Shown piece by piece: positions 1 to 7,976 of a stretch of DNA of 64,000 bases. The stretch covers positions 310,001 to 374,000 of the forward strand of contig CBDHGY010000002.1 in NCBI GenBank assembly GCA_965263325.1, given 5' to 3'. The position numbers were made by a program, and so were the translations under genes. The first letter of the stretch is position 1, and each line of letters opens with the position of its first letter. The stretch comes from CBDHGY01 sp965263325. Its GTDB lineage: Bacteria > Pseudomonadota > Alphaproteobacteria > Caulobacterales > Hyphomonadaceae. A model generated the notes under the pieces. That model saw only the letters and a program-made list of their open reading frames with translations. It had not been told where the DNA came from and did not search any database.

Positions 1-557
1 GCACATGGATGCGCCGACAACACCGTAGAGCAGGTCAGCTACCAACTCTGTTGTCGGAAGTTTCGAAACAAACAGGTGAATCAACAATTCTAGCGATGCG
101 AAATGGAATATACTCGCAGTATTTGATTGCGCATCCAGGAAGAACACCAAGCCGCGCGCGTGTGGAATCCGGAATGTTGTATCCATTAGCCTGCTGTGCA
201 ACGGGATGGTGTCTTCTAACCCTGGAATCGAAACGAAACATCGACAAAATAGTTCGGCGAACAGTGAGCGAAGCGAAAGAAGACTATTGGAAACAATCGG
301 CGAAATCTGCGCGTGAAAATGTAATTCAAACCGAGCACCGAGGATATGCGTTTTCCAATGGTGAAACCGTCCCAGGCCTTGGTGCAATTGCCGTACTACT
401 ACCCAGTATTCCCGGAGCCTACGCAATGGCGGCAGGCGTAGGCGGTCGCGTTCAGCGCATAGAGCAGAAAAAGGAGCGAATACTCGACGCACTGGAAGAG
501 CTGTCATCATCTGTCAGGCAATTGGCCGACAAAGAAGAACTCACGCTTATGAACTAG
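1..557 (+). CDS. IclR-family transcriptional regulator, C-terminal part (5' end outside window)
   Basis: The reading frame is open from the first bases of the window, so the real start lies upstream and only about the last 185 residues are visible. What remains resembles the effector-binding domain of IclR regulators: a stretch about antagonising or sensing small molecules (residues like TGESTILAMRNG), a conserved G-x-L-x-PLACCATG-W segment, and a late hydrophobic VPGLGAIAVLLPS segment. The winged-helix DNA-binding half is not in the window. It converges on the acyl-CoA dehydrogenase gene, the two stop codons overlapping. IclR proteins commonly control neighbouring catabolic operons, so it may regulate the minus-strand CoA operon; that is inference. 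The family call is moderately sure. Confidence 0.7.
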   Translation, partial: TWMRRQHRRAGQLPTLLSEVSKQTGESTILAMRNGIYSQYLIAHPGRTPSRARVESGMLYPLACCATGWCLLTLESKRNIDKIVRRTVSEAKEDYWKQSAKSARENVIQTEHRGYAFSNGETVPGLGAIAVLLPSIPGAYAMAAGVGGRVQRIEQKKERILDALEELSSSVRQLADKEELTLMN

Positions 558-1753
558 CGCTTCGTGGGCTTTCCGAGCATGGCGTCAGAAATAATCCGCT
601 GCTGGATCTCTGAGCTCCCTTCAAAGATCTTTGTTAGGCGTGCATCGCGCCAATAGCGCTCTATCGCATGCAGCGTTGTATAGCCGGCTCCCCCAAGAAT
701 TTGCAAAGCCTCACTGGTCACGCGTTCCGACATCTCCGCGGCAAAATATTTCACCATCGCGGCCTCCTTATCGCAACGCCGACCGGAGTCGATTTCATTA
801 CAGACATGATACATCAGTTGACGCGCAGCCTCGATTTCAGTCGCCATTGTCGCCAGTTTAAACCGGATTGCCTGAAAGTCTGAAATAGGACGGCCGAATT
901 GTTCTCGCTCCTTTGCATATGCCATTGCATCTTCAAGTGCACCTGTTGCGAGGCCAATAGATCTTGCGGCCGTATGAGCACGTGCGCCTTCCAGACCCGA
1001 AGCTAATTGCTTGAACGCATTTCCTTCGCCGCTCTTCTTCTTTGAAGCAGGAGTGCGCGCCTCATCAAATGCCAGTTCAAACGTCTTCCATCCATGATAG
1101 CCAATCTTCGGAATTGGGTTCCCTGAGACGCCCTCTGGAAATTGGCCGGGTTCTTTCTCAAAAGCTATAGTTGTGAGCCCGGCCCAACGCGGTGCGCCGG
1201 GTTCAGTTTCAGTGCGGCAAACAACGCTGATGAAATTGGACCTGTCGGCGAAGGTGCACCAATATTTGTTCCCCGTCACAACCCAATCATCTCCGTCGCG
1301 AACGGCGCGGCAACTGATCGATGATACATCAGAGCCAACATTCGGCTCAGAAATCGACATGGCTCCGAGATATTTACCCTGCGCCATCAGTGCAATTTTT
1401 TCCGCTTTGTCCGCATCATTTTTAGCCGGAATGGAACGATAAAATGCGTTGCCGCGCGCAATGATCGAGCCAACACTCATCCAGGCCCGAGAGAGTTCTT
1501 CGGCGACGACACAGTACTCAAAATATCCAAGCCCAAGGCCGCCAAATTCTTCCGGGATGAGAATACCAAAAAATCCTAGCTCACCCATTTTATCGATGAG
1601 GTCTTGAGGGATCTCGCCCTTTTCAGGATCAAGTTTGTTGGCGACTGGCAACACTTCATTCTTTGCAAACTCGCGCGCCATATCACGCATCATTAGGCGC
1701 TCTTCGGTCCAGTATCCGGAGCCATTGTTCATAACTGTCGCTGTATCGGGCAT
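554..1753 (-). CDS. Acyl-CoA dehydrogenase (FAD-dependent)
   Basis: 399 aa, the usual length for a soluble acyl-CoA dehydrogenase, which oxidises an acyl-CoA to the 2,3-enoyl-CoA and passes electrons to ETF. Visible family marks are the N-terminal helical domain with PEEFGGLGLG, the middle-domain signature MSISEPNVGSD (about residue 135), and the C-terminal helix with REQFGRPI and FQAIRFKLA. The catalytic base is the Glu in IFEGSSE (about E378), the short/medium-chain position. It is the last gene of a six-gene operon, 31 bp after the CoA lyase. With that context the substrate may be a short branched or dicarboxylic acyl-CoA such as methylsuccinyl-CoA, which is inference; the protein is too short to be a classical Mcd. 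Confidence 0.9.
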   Translation of the reverse strand: MPDTATVMNNGSGYWTEERLMMRDMAREFAKNEVLPVANKLDPEKGEIPQDLIDKMGELGFFGILIPEEFGGLGLGYFEYCVVAEELSRAWMSVGSIIARGNAFYRSIPAKNDADKAEKIALMAQGKYLGAMSISEPNVGSDVSSISCRAVRDGDDWVVTGNKYWCTFADRSNFISVVCRTETEPGAPRWAGLTTIAFEKEPGQFPEGVSGNPIPKIGYHGWKTFELAFDEARTPASKKKSGEGNAFKQLASGLEGARAHTAARSIGLATGALEDAMAYAKEREQFGRPISDFQAIRFKLATMATEIEAARQLMYHVCNEIDSGRRCDKEAAMVKYFAAEMSERVTSEALQILGGAGYTTLHAIERYWRDARLTKIFEGSSEIQQRIISDAMLGKPTKR

Positions 1754-1784
1754 TTATTCTGTCCTCTTAAATCGTCCTGGCGTA

Positions 1785-2702
1785 TTACATGCCAATTAAA
1801 TCGGCGCGGTTGACCGTGTTTTGAAACAGGCGCGCTGAAGCTGCATCAACCATCACGCCTTTATGTCCAACCGAGCCGATGCCTTCAGATTCTGCTTTAC
1901 GATAAACCTGAATAATTTCGCGCGCGAAATCGACGTCTTTTTGGCTTGGGGAAAAGACATCCAGTGCTGGTTGTATCTGAGATGGATGGATCGCCCATTT
2001 ACCGACCATGCCGAGCGCACGAGAGCGGATACACTCTGTGCGATACGCGTCTTCGTCTTTAAAATTCGCAAATGGTCCATCAACCGCATCAATACCCGCG
2101 GCGCGGCATGCTATCGTGAGCTGATAGCGTGGATAGTGCCAAATATCTCCAGGGTATCCATCCTGAGACCCAATGTCTTTGACGCCCATGCCCTGGCTGG
2201 CCGCATAATCACCCATTCCGAAGATCAGGCATTCCAGTCGCTCACAGCAATGTGCGATTTCCCACACATTCTGCATTGCCTCAACTTCTTCGATAAGACA
2301 CTCAAGACCAATCGTCTTTTTCAGACCCAGCTTTTTTTCAAGCTGCGAAAGGAGCTTGTCGGCGAACAATACGTCGGCTGCAGTAAAAGGTTTAGTCAAC
2401 ATGATCGTGTCGACGTTTTCACGTGCGCCTTCAACAATCGTGATGATATCTTCGTGGCACCATTCAGTGGTGACATCATTTACCCGCACGCAACGAACCG
2501 TATCGCCCCAATCAAGTTCATTTAGCGCGTTTACAATCGTTTGGCGGGCACCTGGTTTTGCTGAAGGCGCGACGGCATCTTCAAGATCGCAAAAGACATG
2601 ATCTGCATTTGACGCGGCCGCCTTAGTCAGCATTTTCTCGCTAATGCCAGGTGTCGCCATCTGAGACCGTCTAAGGCGCATGGGTTTGTGTGATTTAGAC
2701 AT
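1785..2702 (-). CDS. HpcH/HpaI-CitE family CoA-ester lyase (malyl/methylmalyl/citramalyl-CoA lyase-like)
   Basis: 305 aa, full length for the CitE/Mcl1 family of Mg-dependent TIM-barrel lyases that split beta-hydroxyacyl-CoAs by a retro-aldol (Claisen) reaction. The N-terminal RLRRSQMATPG and the DHVFCDLEDAV motif (metal and substrate site) are clear, as are IGLECLIEEVEAM (catalytic/metal Glu region), IFGMGDYAAS and the late GKWAIHPSQI motif. The gene lies between a type III CoA-transferase and an acyl-CoA dehydrogenase in one operon with two MaoC-type hydratases. That makes a citramalyl-CoA or beta-methylmalyl-CoA lyase step plausible, yielding acetyl-CoA plus pyruvate or propionyl-CoA plus glyoxylate. 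The exact substrate cannot be read from sequence. Confidence 0.9.
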   Translation of the reverse strand: MSKSHKPMRLRRSQMATPGISEKMLTKAAASNADHVFCDLEDAVAPSAKPGARQTIVNALNELDWGDTVRCVRVNDVTTEWCHEDIITIVEGARENVDTIMLTKPFTAADVLFADKLLSQLEKKLGLKKTIGLECLIEEVEAMQNVWEIAHCCERLECLIFGMGDYAASQGMGVKDIGSQDGYPGDIWHYPRYQLTIACRAAGIDAVDGPFANFKDEDAYRTECIRSRALGMVGKWAIHPSQIQPALDVFSPSQKDVDFAREIIQVYRKAESEGIGSVGHKGVMVDAASARLFQNTVNRADLIGM

Positions 2703-2720
2703 GACTTCTATCCTTCTATT

Positions 2721-3932
2721 CTATGCTGGCGTGACCGCTTTCAGCCTGTCAATTTCGCTCGCTGACAAACCAGCGTCCCTCAAAATTTCTTCAGTGTGTT
2801 CACCAAGATAGGGGCCGCGCCCTTGAACCGCCCCCGGTGTTTCAGTCAGCTTGATTGGTACACCTGCAATTTTCGTCTTCTTGGCCGAGCCAGGTTGTTC
2901 AATTTCAACAAGCATGTTTCGCGCTGCATAATGTGGATCAGAGGCAATCTCATCCATTTGCATGACGGGACCAAAAGGTATTTTGCCTCCAAGTCGCTCG
3001 GTAAGTTCCAACTTCGTAAAGCGGCAGGTCGCTTCGCCAAGCAGCGATTCGAGTTCATTCCGGTTTTCGCCGCGAAGGGCAGGGGACGAAAACCGCTGAT
3101 CTTTCTTTAGCTCGGGAACATCAATTAAGTCGCATAACGTATCAAAAAACGTTTGCTGCGGCGCCGCGATCGTTACAAATCCATCTTTTGCTGGAAACAT
3201 GCCGAAAGGGCACATAAAGGGGTGACCATTCCCCTGTGGGCCGGGTGCGATGCCTGTAATTGCATGCTGGTAGACCGCGCGCTCGCATACCGCCAAAATC
3301 GAATCCATCATAGAAACATCGACGAACTGCCCTTGACCGGTCTTGCGGGCATGATGAATAGCCGAAAGCACACCGAAAGCGAGCATCATTCCCGGGACAA
3401 TGTCTCCAACACCGGGGCCAATCTTAGTCGGATGGTCTTGATCAGGACCTGTAATTCCCATAATCCCGCCCATGGCCTGAGCAACAACGTCGAAAGCTGG
3501 CCAATGCGCGTATGGCGATTCTGCGGTGCGGGGGTCTCCAAACCCGCGCAAAGTTCCGTAAACAAGTTTTGGATTTATCTCTCGTAACGTTTCATATGAC
3601 AGTCCGAGTTTGTCCATGACGCCGACACGAAAGTTCTCTGTAATTGCATCGGCATCAGTGATGAGTGTCTTCAAAGCGGCTTTGCCGTCTTCACTTTTCA
3701 GATCGAGTACGATCGATTTTTTTCCGCGATTGACGCTTTGGAAATAACCGCCATGCGTTCGCAAAATATCGTCTTCGTGAAAGGGGCCGCCCGGCCGGGT
3801 CATGTCACCTTTGACGCTTTCAACCTTGATAACTTCAGCGCCATGATCGGCGAGCATCATCGTCCCATAGGGGCCGGCGAGCATCTGGGTGAGATCAATG
3901 ATTTTGATATCGGAAAGTGCGCCTTGACCCAT
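2721..3932 (-). CDS. CaiB/BaiF (type III) CoA-transferase
   Basis: 403 aa, typical for family III CoA-transferases, which form intertwined dimers and move CoA between carboxylic acids through an aspartyl thioester. The N-terminal IIDLTQMLAGPYGTMMLADHGAEVIKVE signature region is present from residue 11, followed by NRGKKSIVLDLKS, and the WPAFD motif places the catalytic Asp at about D148. Start and stop overlap or nearly touch the neighbouring operon genes. With a CitE-like lyase and MaoC hydratases beside it, the likely job is activation of a dicarboxylic acid (itaconate, mesaconate, methylsuccinate type) using succinyl-CoA or another CoA donor, or an intramolecular mesaconyl-CoA transfer as in Mct. 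The choice between these is inference. Confidence 0.88.
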   Translation of the reverse strand: MGQGALSDIKIIDLTQMLAGPYGTMMLADHGAEVIKVESVKGDMTRPGGPFHEDDILRTHGGYFQSVNRGKKSIVLDLKSEDGKAALKTLITDADAITENFRVGVMDKLGLSYETLREINPKLVYGTLRGFGDPRTAESPYAHWPAFDVVAQAMGGIMGITGPDQDHPTKIGPGVGDIVPGMMLAFGVLSAIHHARKTGQGQFVDVSMMDSILAVCERAVYQHAITGIAPGPQGNGHPFMCPFGMFPAKDGFVTIAAPQQTFFDTLCDLIDVPELKKDQRFSSPALRGENRNELESLLGEATCRFTKLELTERLGGKIPFGPVMQMDEIASDPHYAARNMLVEIEQPGSAKKTKIAGVPIKLTETPGAVQGRGPYLGEHTEEILRDAGLSASEIDRLKAVTPA

Positions 3933-4447
3933 TATTTATCTCCCCAATGCGAGCGCCGCTTGATGAGCGCTGTGCGTTGAAGCTCAGCGATGATCTTATC
4001 ATCCTGATTAAGCCCCCAATGCTGAAACACAATAATCCCTGCATCTTCTTGGTCGCTGTCTCGCTTTTCCAAAACTTTGGAATAGGCGTATATCGTGTCG
4101 CCATGGAGAACCGGATGTTTGAGAGAGATTTTATCTAGCCCCGTCTCAGCCAATGCGTTCTCTACGGTGTCTTGAGATGCCAGTCCGAGAACGATTGAAA
4201 AGTTGACCCCGCCATAAGAAATGACATTGCTGCTCCGCGGTTCTGTCTCGGCCTTTTTGCTAAATCCACCCAAGCGAGAAGCAAGATCCTCATTAAAATG
4301 ACCCTGAGCGGTGTTCATCACCATATTCGTGATGTTGACGTTTTCGAGGTTGGTGACGGTTTTACCGCGTGCATGACGCATCACCTGTCCTACTTCGAAA
4401 TCTTCGAAGAAATTATTGCCGCTGGTGAGCCTGGTTAAAGGACCCAT
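3932..4447 (-). CDS. MaoC-like hotdog-fold (de)hydratase, subunit B of a split pair
   Basis: 171 aa, one hotdog domain. It opens with NFFEDFEVGQVMRHARGKTVT, the usual MaoC entry, and contains NTAQGHFNED where R-hydratases have the D-x4-H catalytic motif: the His is kept but the Asp is replaced by Asn. Its ATG shares a base with the stop of the upstream hotdog gene, and its stop overlaps the CoA-transferase start, so the three are surely translated together. Mesaconyl-CoA and itaconyl-CoA hydratases are related; some are double-hotdog proteins of about 340 aa, so these two 171-aa proteins may be the halves of such an enzyme. That pairing is inference. Confidence 0.8.
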   Translation of the reverse strand: MGPLTRLTSGNNFFEDFEVGQVMRHARGKTVTNLENVNITNMVMNTAQGHFNEDLASRLGGFSKKAETEPRSSNVISYGGVNFSIVLGLASQDTVENALAETGLDKISLKHPVLHGDTIYAYSKVLEKRDSDQEDAGIIVFQHWGLNQDDKIIAELQRTALIKRRSHWGDK

Positions 4448-4962
4448 TATAACGCTCCTTTCCTGACCAATTGCGCAGCCTTGAAATTTGAAAGATTTGA
4501 GCGCTTGAAGTCGATCACGCGATCACCTGATTGGTTAAAGCCTTCGGTATGCCAGGTGATCACCCCTTTGTTTGGGTCGCCATCAGTTACGCGCTTATCG
4601 GTGGTGACGGACTGGGCAGTGAGTGTGTCATTAATGTAAACTGGTTTGTGATAAGTAAGCTCGAACACACCGAGGAACGGCCCCATTATGCCTTCAGAGT
4701 TGTCTTCAACTGACAGTCCCAAAATCACATTGAAGACTAAATGCGGGTTAACAACAAGCCCTGGATGACCGTGCGCTTTCGCATATTCTGAATTGCAGTA
4801 CAGTGGATTGTAGCTCAGCGTCAGGTGCGAAAATTGGATCGCATCAGATTCCGTAATCGTGCGCCCCCAATGGTGATGAATTGTTTCACCAATTTCGAAT
4901 TCATCATAGAGTTTCCCGCGCGGGCGATATTCGGCCACAGACTTTAGTTCTGATACATCCAT
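4447..4962 (-). CDS. MaoC-like hotdog-fold (de)hydratase, subunit A of a split pair
   Basis: 171 aa, one hotdog domain, with KLYDEFEIGETIHHHWGRTI at the start and NPLYCNSEYAKAHGHPGLVV in the middle, both typical of the MaoC family. At the R-hydratase motif (usually D-x-N-P-x-H) it reads SYNPLY, so both catalytic positions are changed (Asp to Ser, His to Tyr). This suggests it is a structural or substrate-binding partner of the following, equally long hotdog protein rather than an independent hydratase. It sits 24 bp after the MFS gene and overlaps the next gene by one base. The equal lengths of the two proteins (171 aa each) fit a split double-hotdog enzyme. Confidence 0.8.
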   Translation of the reverse strand: MDVSELKSVAEYRPRGKLYDEFEIGETIHHHWGRTITESDAIQFSHLTLSYNPLYCNSEYAKAHGHPGLVVNPHLVFNVILGLSVEDNSEGIMGPFLGVFELTYHKPVYINDTLTAQSVTTDKRVTDGDPNKGVITWHTEGFNQSGDRVIDFKRSNLSNFKAAQLVRKGAL

Positions 4963-4986
4963 CAGATACAGTACTCCTCGTAAATA

Positions 4987-6303
4987 TCAGTGCGCATGGC
5001 CCCCTCCTTCAGTAACTTGAAAGCCTCTCAATTGACGCGCCGTCCATAGGAAACCAAATCCTGCCAGCGCGAGTGTTGTTGAGAGTACAGCTAGCGAATA
5101 ATTCAACGACAGATCACCGTAAGAACTACCAAACGCATCTGAAATGGCACCTGCGAGTGGCGGGCCGATGATCAAGCCGAACAGATTTGAGAGAAAGAAA
5201 GCAAAGGCAGCCCCGGTTGCTCGTTTATCAGGACTGACAACTGCTTGTACAACACCGAGGCTTGGCGCATGCGCTATGCTGTATACAAATGTGCCGACCC
5301 CCATCCAAATCGCCATTGAAATTGCAGTTTCACTGAAAATCGCGACCAGGAAAATGGGTACAGCCAGAAAGCAGCCCAAAGCAGGAATCCACCCCATCCA
5401 TTGAGCGTCGCGTTTACTCAAAATATCAGACAAGTAGCCACCTGCCAGCATTCCCGGCAGCCCGCCCAAGAGCAAAGCTGGGCCGTAAATAAAGCCGATT
5501 TGAGTTTTTGTCATGTCCGGATTATTCCGCTCAAACATTGGGAATGCCCAGGAACCCAGAATGTACAAAAACATGACCGCTAATGCGTGCGATACAACAG
5601 TTCCGACAAATGGTTTATTTTTCAGAAGCTCTTTCAAGGTTGGAATAAACGGTAAGGGTTCCTTTTCTTTATAGGAGGCTTCAAAAGCGCCGCGTTTCGG
5701 CTCGCGAACGGTCAAGAAAATTAGCAATCCGATCACCAAACCTGGCACCGCGGCGGCGATAAAGGTAATTCGCCAATTGGTCAGGTCAGCGATATAGCTT
5801 CCGCCCATAAGAGCCAGCGCGGACCCAAATGTGGTTCCAAGTGAGAAGACTGCAATGGCGCGCGAGATTTCTGTCTTTCGAAAATAGTCAGACAGAATGG
5901 AGTGAGATGGCGCTGTGCCCCCTGCTTCCCCGACACCGACCATTAATCTTGAAATAAACAAGGACCAGAACCCGGTAGCAGCGGCGCAGGCGGCGGTCGC
6001 CGCGCTCCAAAGTGAAATGGCACCAGCAACAATGTTTTTACGATTTGCTTTGTCTGCCCATTTGGCAATTGGAATACCGAGTGTTGCATAAAAAATTCCG
6101 AATGCGGGGCCCAGCAAGAGCCCTTTTTCAAAATCATCTATGATAATACCTCTTTCAGCAAAGTCTTTCGAGATGTCACCGATGAGAATCGACAGGATTT
6201 TGCGATCCATGTAGCTGAACAAATAGGTCAGCGTCAGCAACCCCAGCACATAATAGCGATAGCGATCACTAACCTTTGACTTACTTATGGCGTCGTCGGA
6301 CAA
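4987..6303 (-). CDS. MFS transporter (Spinster/hexuronate-like)
   Basis: 438 aa with about twelve predicted membrane helices, the standard MFS size. The loop after helix 2 carries GIPIAKWADKANRKNIV, the motif-A type signature (G-x3-D-x3-RK), and helix 4-5 has SRLMVGVGEAGGTAPSHSILSDYF, typical of the Spinster/OPA-like carriers of alphaproteobacteria. It is the first gene of the minus-strand CoA operon, with the divergent acyl-CoA dehydrogenase gene on the other side of a 219-bp promoter region. The likely role is uptake of the acid that the downstream CoA-transferase, hydratases and lyase degrade; the substrate is unknown. Confidence 0.88.
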   Translation of the reverse strand: MSDDAISKSKVSDRYRYYVLGLLTLTYLFSYMDRKILSILIGDISKDFAERGIIIDDFEKGLLLGPAFGIFYATLGIPIAKWADKANRKNIVAGAISLWSAATAACAAATGFWSLFISRLMVGVGEAGGTAPSHSILSDYFRKTEISRAIAVFSLGTTFGSALALMGGSYIADLTNWRITFIAAAVPGLVIGLLIFLTVREPKRGAFEASYKEKEPLPFIPTLKELLKNKPFVGTVVSHALAVMFLYILGSWAFPMFERNNPDMTKTQIGFIYGPALLLGGLPGMLAGGYLSDILSKRDAQWMGWIPALGCFLAVPIFLVAIFSETAISMAIWMGVGTFVYSIAHAPSLGVVQAVVSPDKRATGAAFAFFLSNLFGLIIGPPLAGAISDAFGSSYGDLSLNYSLAVLSTTLALAGFGFLWTARQLRGFQVTEGGGHAH

Positions 6304-6332
6304 AACTCTCTCCCTTTTCTGTTTATATTCGC

Positions 6333-6385
6333 TGGCGAAAACAGTCTCGCCAATCAGGAAAACGTCTTCATCACGTCTGTGATGA
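6333..6385. promoter_or_regulatory. Inverted repeats in a divergent promoter region (operator candidates)
   Basis: Between the divergent MFS (minus) and acyl-CoA dehydrogenase (plus) genes are two clear inverted repeats. TGGCGA at 6333-6338 pairs with TCGCCA at 6347-6352 across 8 bases. TCATCAC at 6368-6374 pairs with GTGATGA at 6379-6385 across 4 bases. Another copy of the GGCGAA half-site lies at about 6400. Position and symmetry fit regulator binding sites, for example for the IclR-type regulator at the window start, but no binding can be shown from sequence. Confidence 0.35.
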
Positions 6386-6522
6386 GTTTAGTTTAAGTTG
6401 GCGAATCTCAATTCCGGCAATTGCAAATCAGTTTTGGGTATGGAGACTTAGAAGCTGTCAACATCATTGAGGTGCACCAGCGCGCAGATTTGCTGCGAGC
6501 ATTGCTACCGAAGGAACAACTA

Positions 6523-7683
6523 ATGCGCAACTTTACCGAGGAACAGAGTTTGTTCCGGCAATCTTATCGAAAATTCCTGGCAACCGAGATCGTACCAAAC
6601 ATGGCATCCTATCGTGCAAACGGAATAGTCGACCGAGCGGCGTTCAAGGCGGCGGGCGATCAGGGAATGCTGATGATCTGGCCGGATGAAGAGTTTGGCG
6701 GGCTTGGAGATAGCGATTTTCGATTTGAACAAATCATTATCGAAGAAACACAGCGAGCAGGTTGTCATGAATTCTTCAATTCTCTCCATAGTCGTCTTGT
6801 TGGCCCATACTTTTCAAAACTAGGAACCGCTGAACAAAAGGAGCGATTTCTGAAACCCGCGACACGAGGAGACTGTATCTTCGCCGTTGCCATGACAGAA
6901 CCAGGAGCAGGCTCGGATTTGTCAGGGATGAGAAGCTTTGCAAAACCTTGTGAAGGGGGCTTCATCCTGAATGGGTCGAAAACATATATTTCTAATGGCA
7001 TCAATGCAGATGCGATTGTCGTTGCTGCAAAGTGCCCCCCCGACGATAATCCGTATTCAATGGTCCTTCTTATAGTTGAAAGAGGTATGGACGGATTCAA
7101 AAGGGGGCGAAATCTCGATAAAATGGGGTTGAAGGCGCAAGACACGGCCGAATTATTTTTCGACGATGTGTTTATTCCTGAGGAAAATGTTCTCGGCGAA
7201 CCTGGTAAAGGGTTTTATTCGTTGATGGACGGTCTTGCAGAAGAAAGATTAATGGCGGCTGTTCAGTTTAATGCAAGTGCACGCCGAGCGTTTGACATAA
7301 CGCGGGAGTTCGCACTCGATCGCAAACTGTTCGGTGGTCGGCTGAGCGACTTACAAAACACTCAATTTCGTATGGCAGAGATCGATACTGAGATCGATAT
7401 CATGCAAGTTTACATCGACCACCTTGTCACCGAACATAATGCGGGGCGACTAACGGCAATCCAAGGCGCAAAAGCCAAGATGCAAGCGTCTGAAATCGAA
7501 TGGCGCATGATGGATCTTGGTGTCCAGTTGCATGGCGGTGCCGGATATATGTCTGAGTATGACATCAGTCGCATGTTCACCGACGCCCGCATAAATCGAA
7601 TCCTGGCAGGTAGTTCTGAAGTTATGCGCTATATCATCGGGCGCGATGTGTTTTCGCAAAACTATAGAAGTTTCTTGGATTAG
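6523..7683 (+). CDS. Acyl-CoA dehydrogenase (long-chain/isovaleryl-type active site)
   Basis: 386 aa from the ATG at 6523, chosen because GAAGGA lies just upstream and homologues begin near MRNFTEEQSLFRQS. The frame is open further upstream but adds unrelated residues. Signatures: WPDEEFGGLG, AVAMTEPGAGSDLSG, RKLFGGRLSDLQ and LGVQLHGGAGYMSEY. At the position of the short-chain catalytic Glu it has Ala (ILAGSSEVM), while LAEERLMAA near residue 240 supplies the Glu used by long-chain and isovaleryl-CoA dehydrogenases. So the enzyme should be active with the alternate base. It is transcribed away from the MFS operon and is followed by a second MFS gene. Confidence 0.9.
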   Translation: MRNFTEEQSLFRQSYRKFLATEIVPNMASYRANGIVDRAAFKAAGDQGMLMIWPDEEFGGLGDSDFRFEQIIIEETQRAGCHEFFNSLHSRLVGPYFSKLGTAEQKERFLKPATRGDCIFAVAMTEPGAGSDLSGMRSFAKPCEGGFILNGSKTYISNGINADAIVVAAKCPPDDNPYSMVLLIVERGMDGFKRGRNLDKMGLKAQDTAELFFDDVFIPEENVLGEPGKGFYSLMDGLAEERLMAAVQFNASARRAFDITREFALDRKLFGGRLSDLQNTQFRMAEIDTEIDIMQVYIDHLVTEHNAGRLTAIQGAKAKMQASEIEWRMMDLGVQLHGGAGYMSEYDISRMFTDARINRILAGSSEVMRYIIGRDVFSQNYRSFLD

Positions 7684-7976
7684 TCCCTCTAATCGCACAC
7701 CATTCCATTGTGCGGTGGCTGCGTTTTTGGTGGCCGGTCTAACTCGTAAAGTTCTTGTCGACTATTTGCCGTTCGACCCAGTCCAGCCAAGTAGTTTGAT
7801 GGGGGAAGAGATATAATTGCGCATATTATGTACGTGATTGCGACACATAAGTGATAGACGTAGTCTCACGCGACTCCACATAATCGTCTGGAGATCACAT
7901 TCTTTGAAGTGTGAGCGGAGTTTTTCTTTTGGCTGGCAATAGACTTTGCCCAGTACTGAGATCGCAGGAAACCGGT
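7684..7976. other. Intergenic region with hairpin and TGTGA-type inverted repeat
   Basis: No convincing gene. CGCACA (7694-7699) pairs with TGTGCG (7709-7714) just after the dehydrogenase stop, with a short T run at 7724-7728, so it may be a weak terminator. About 150 bp further on, TCACA and TGTGA face each other in an imperfect repeat near 7895-7915, containing the half-site AAGTGTG that is also seen upstream of the TonB receptor gene. This could be a Crp-type operator ahead of the MFS gene. Confidence 0.35.
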
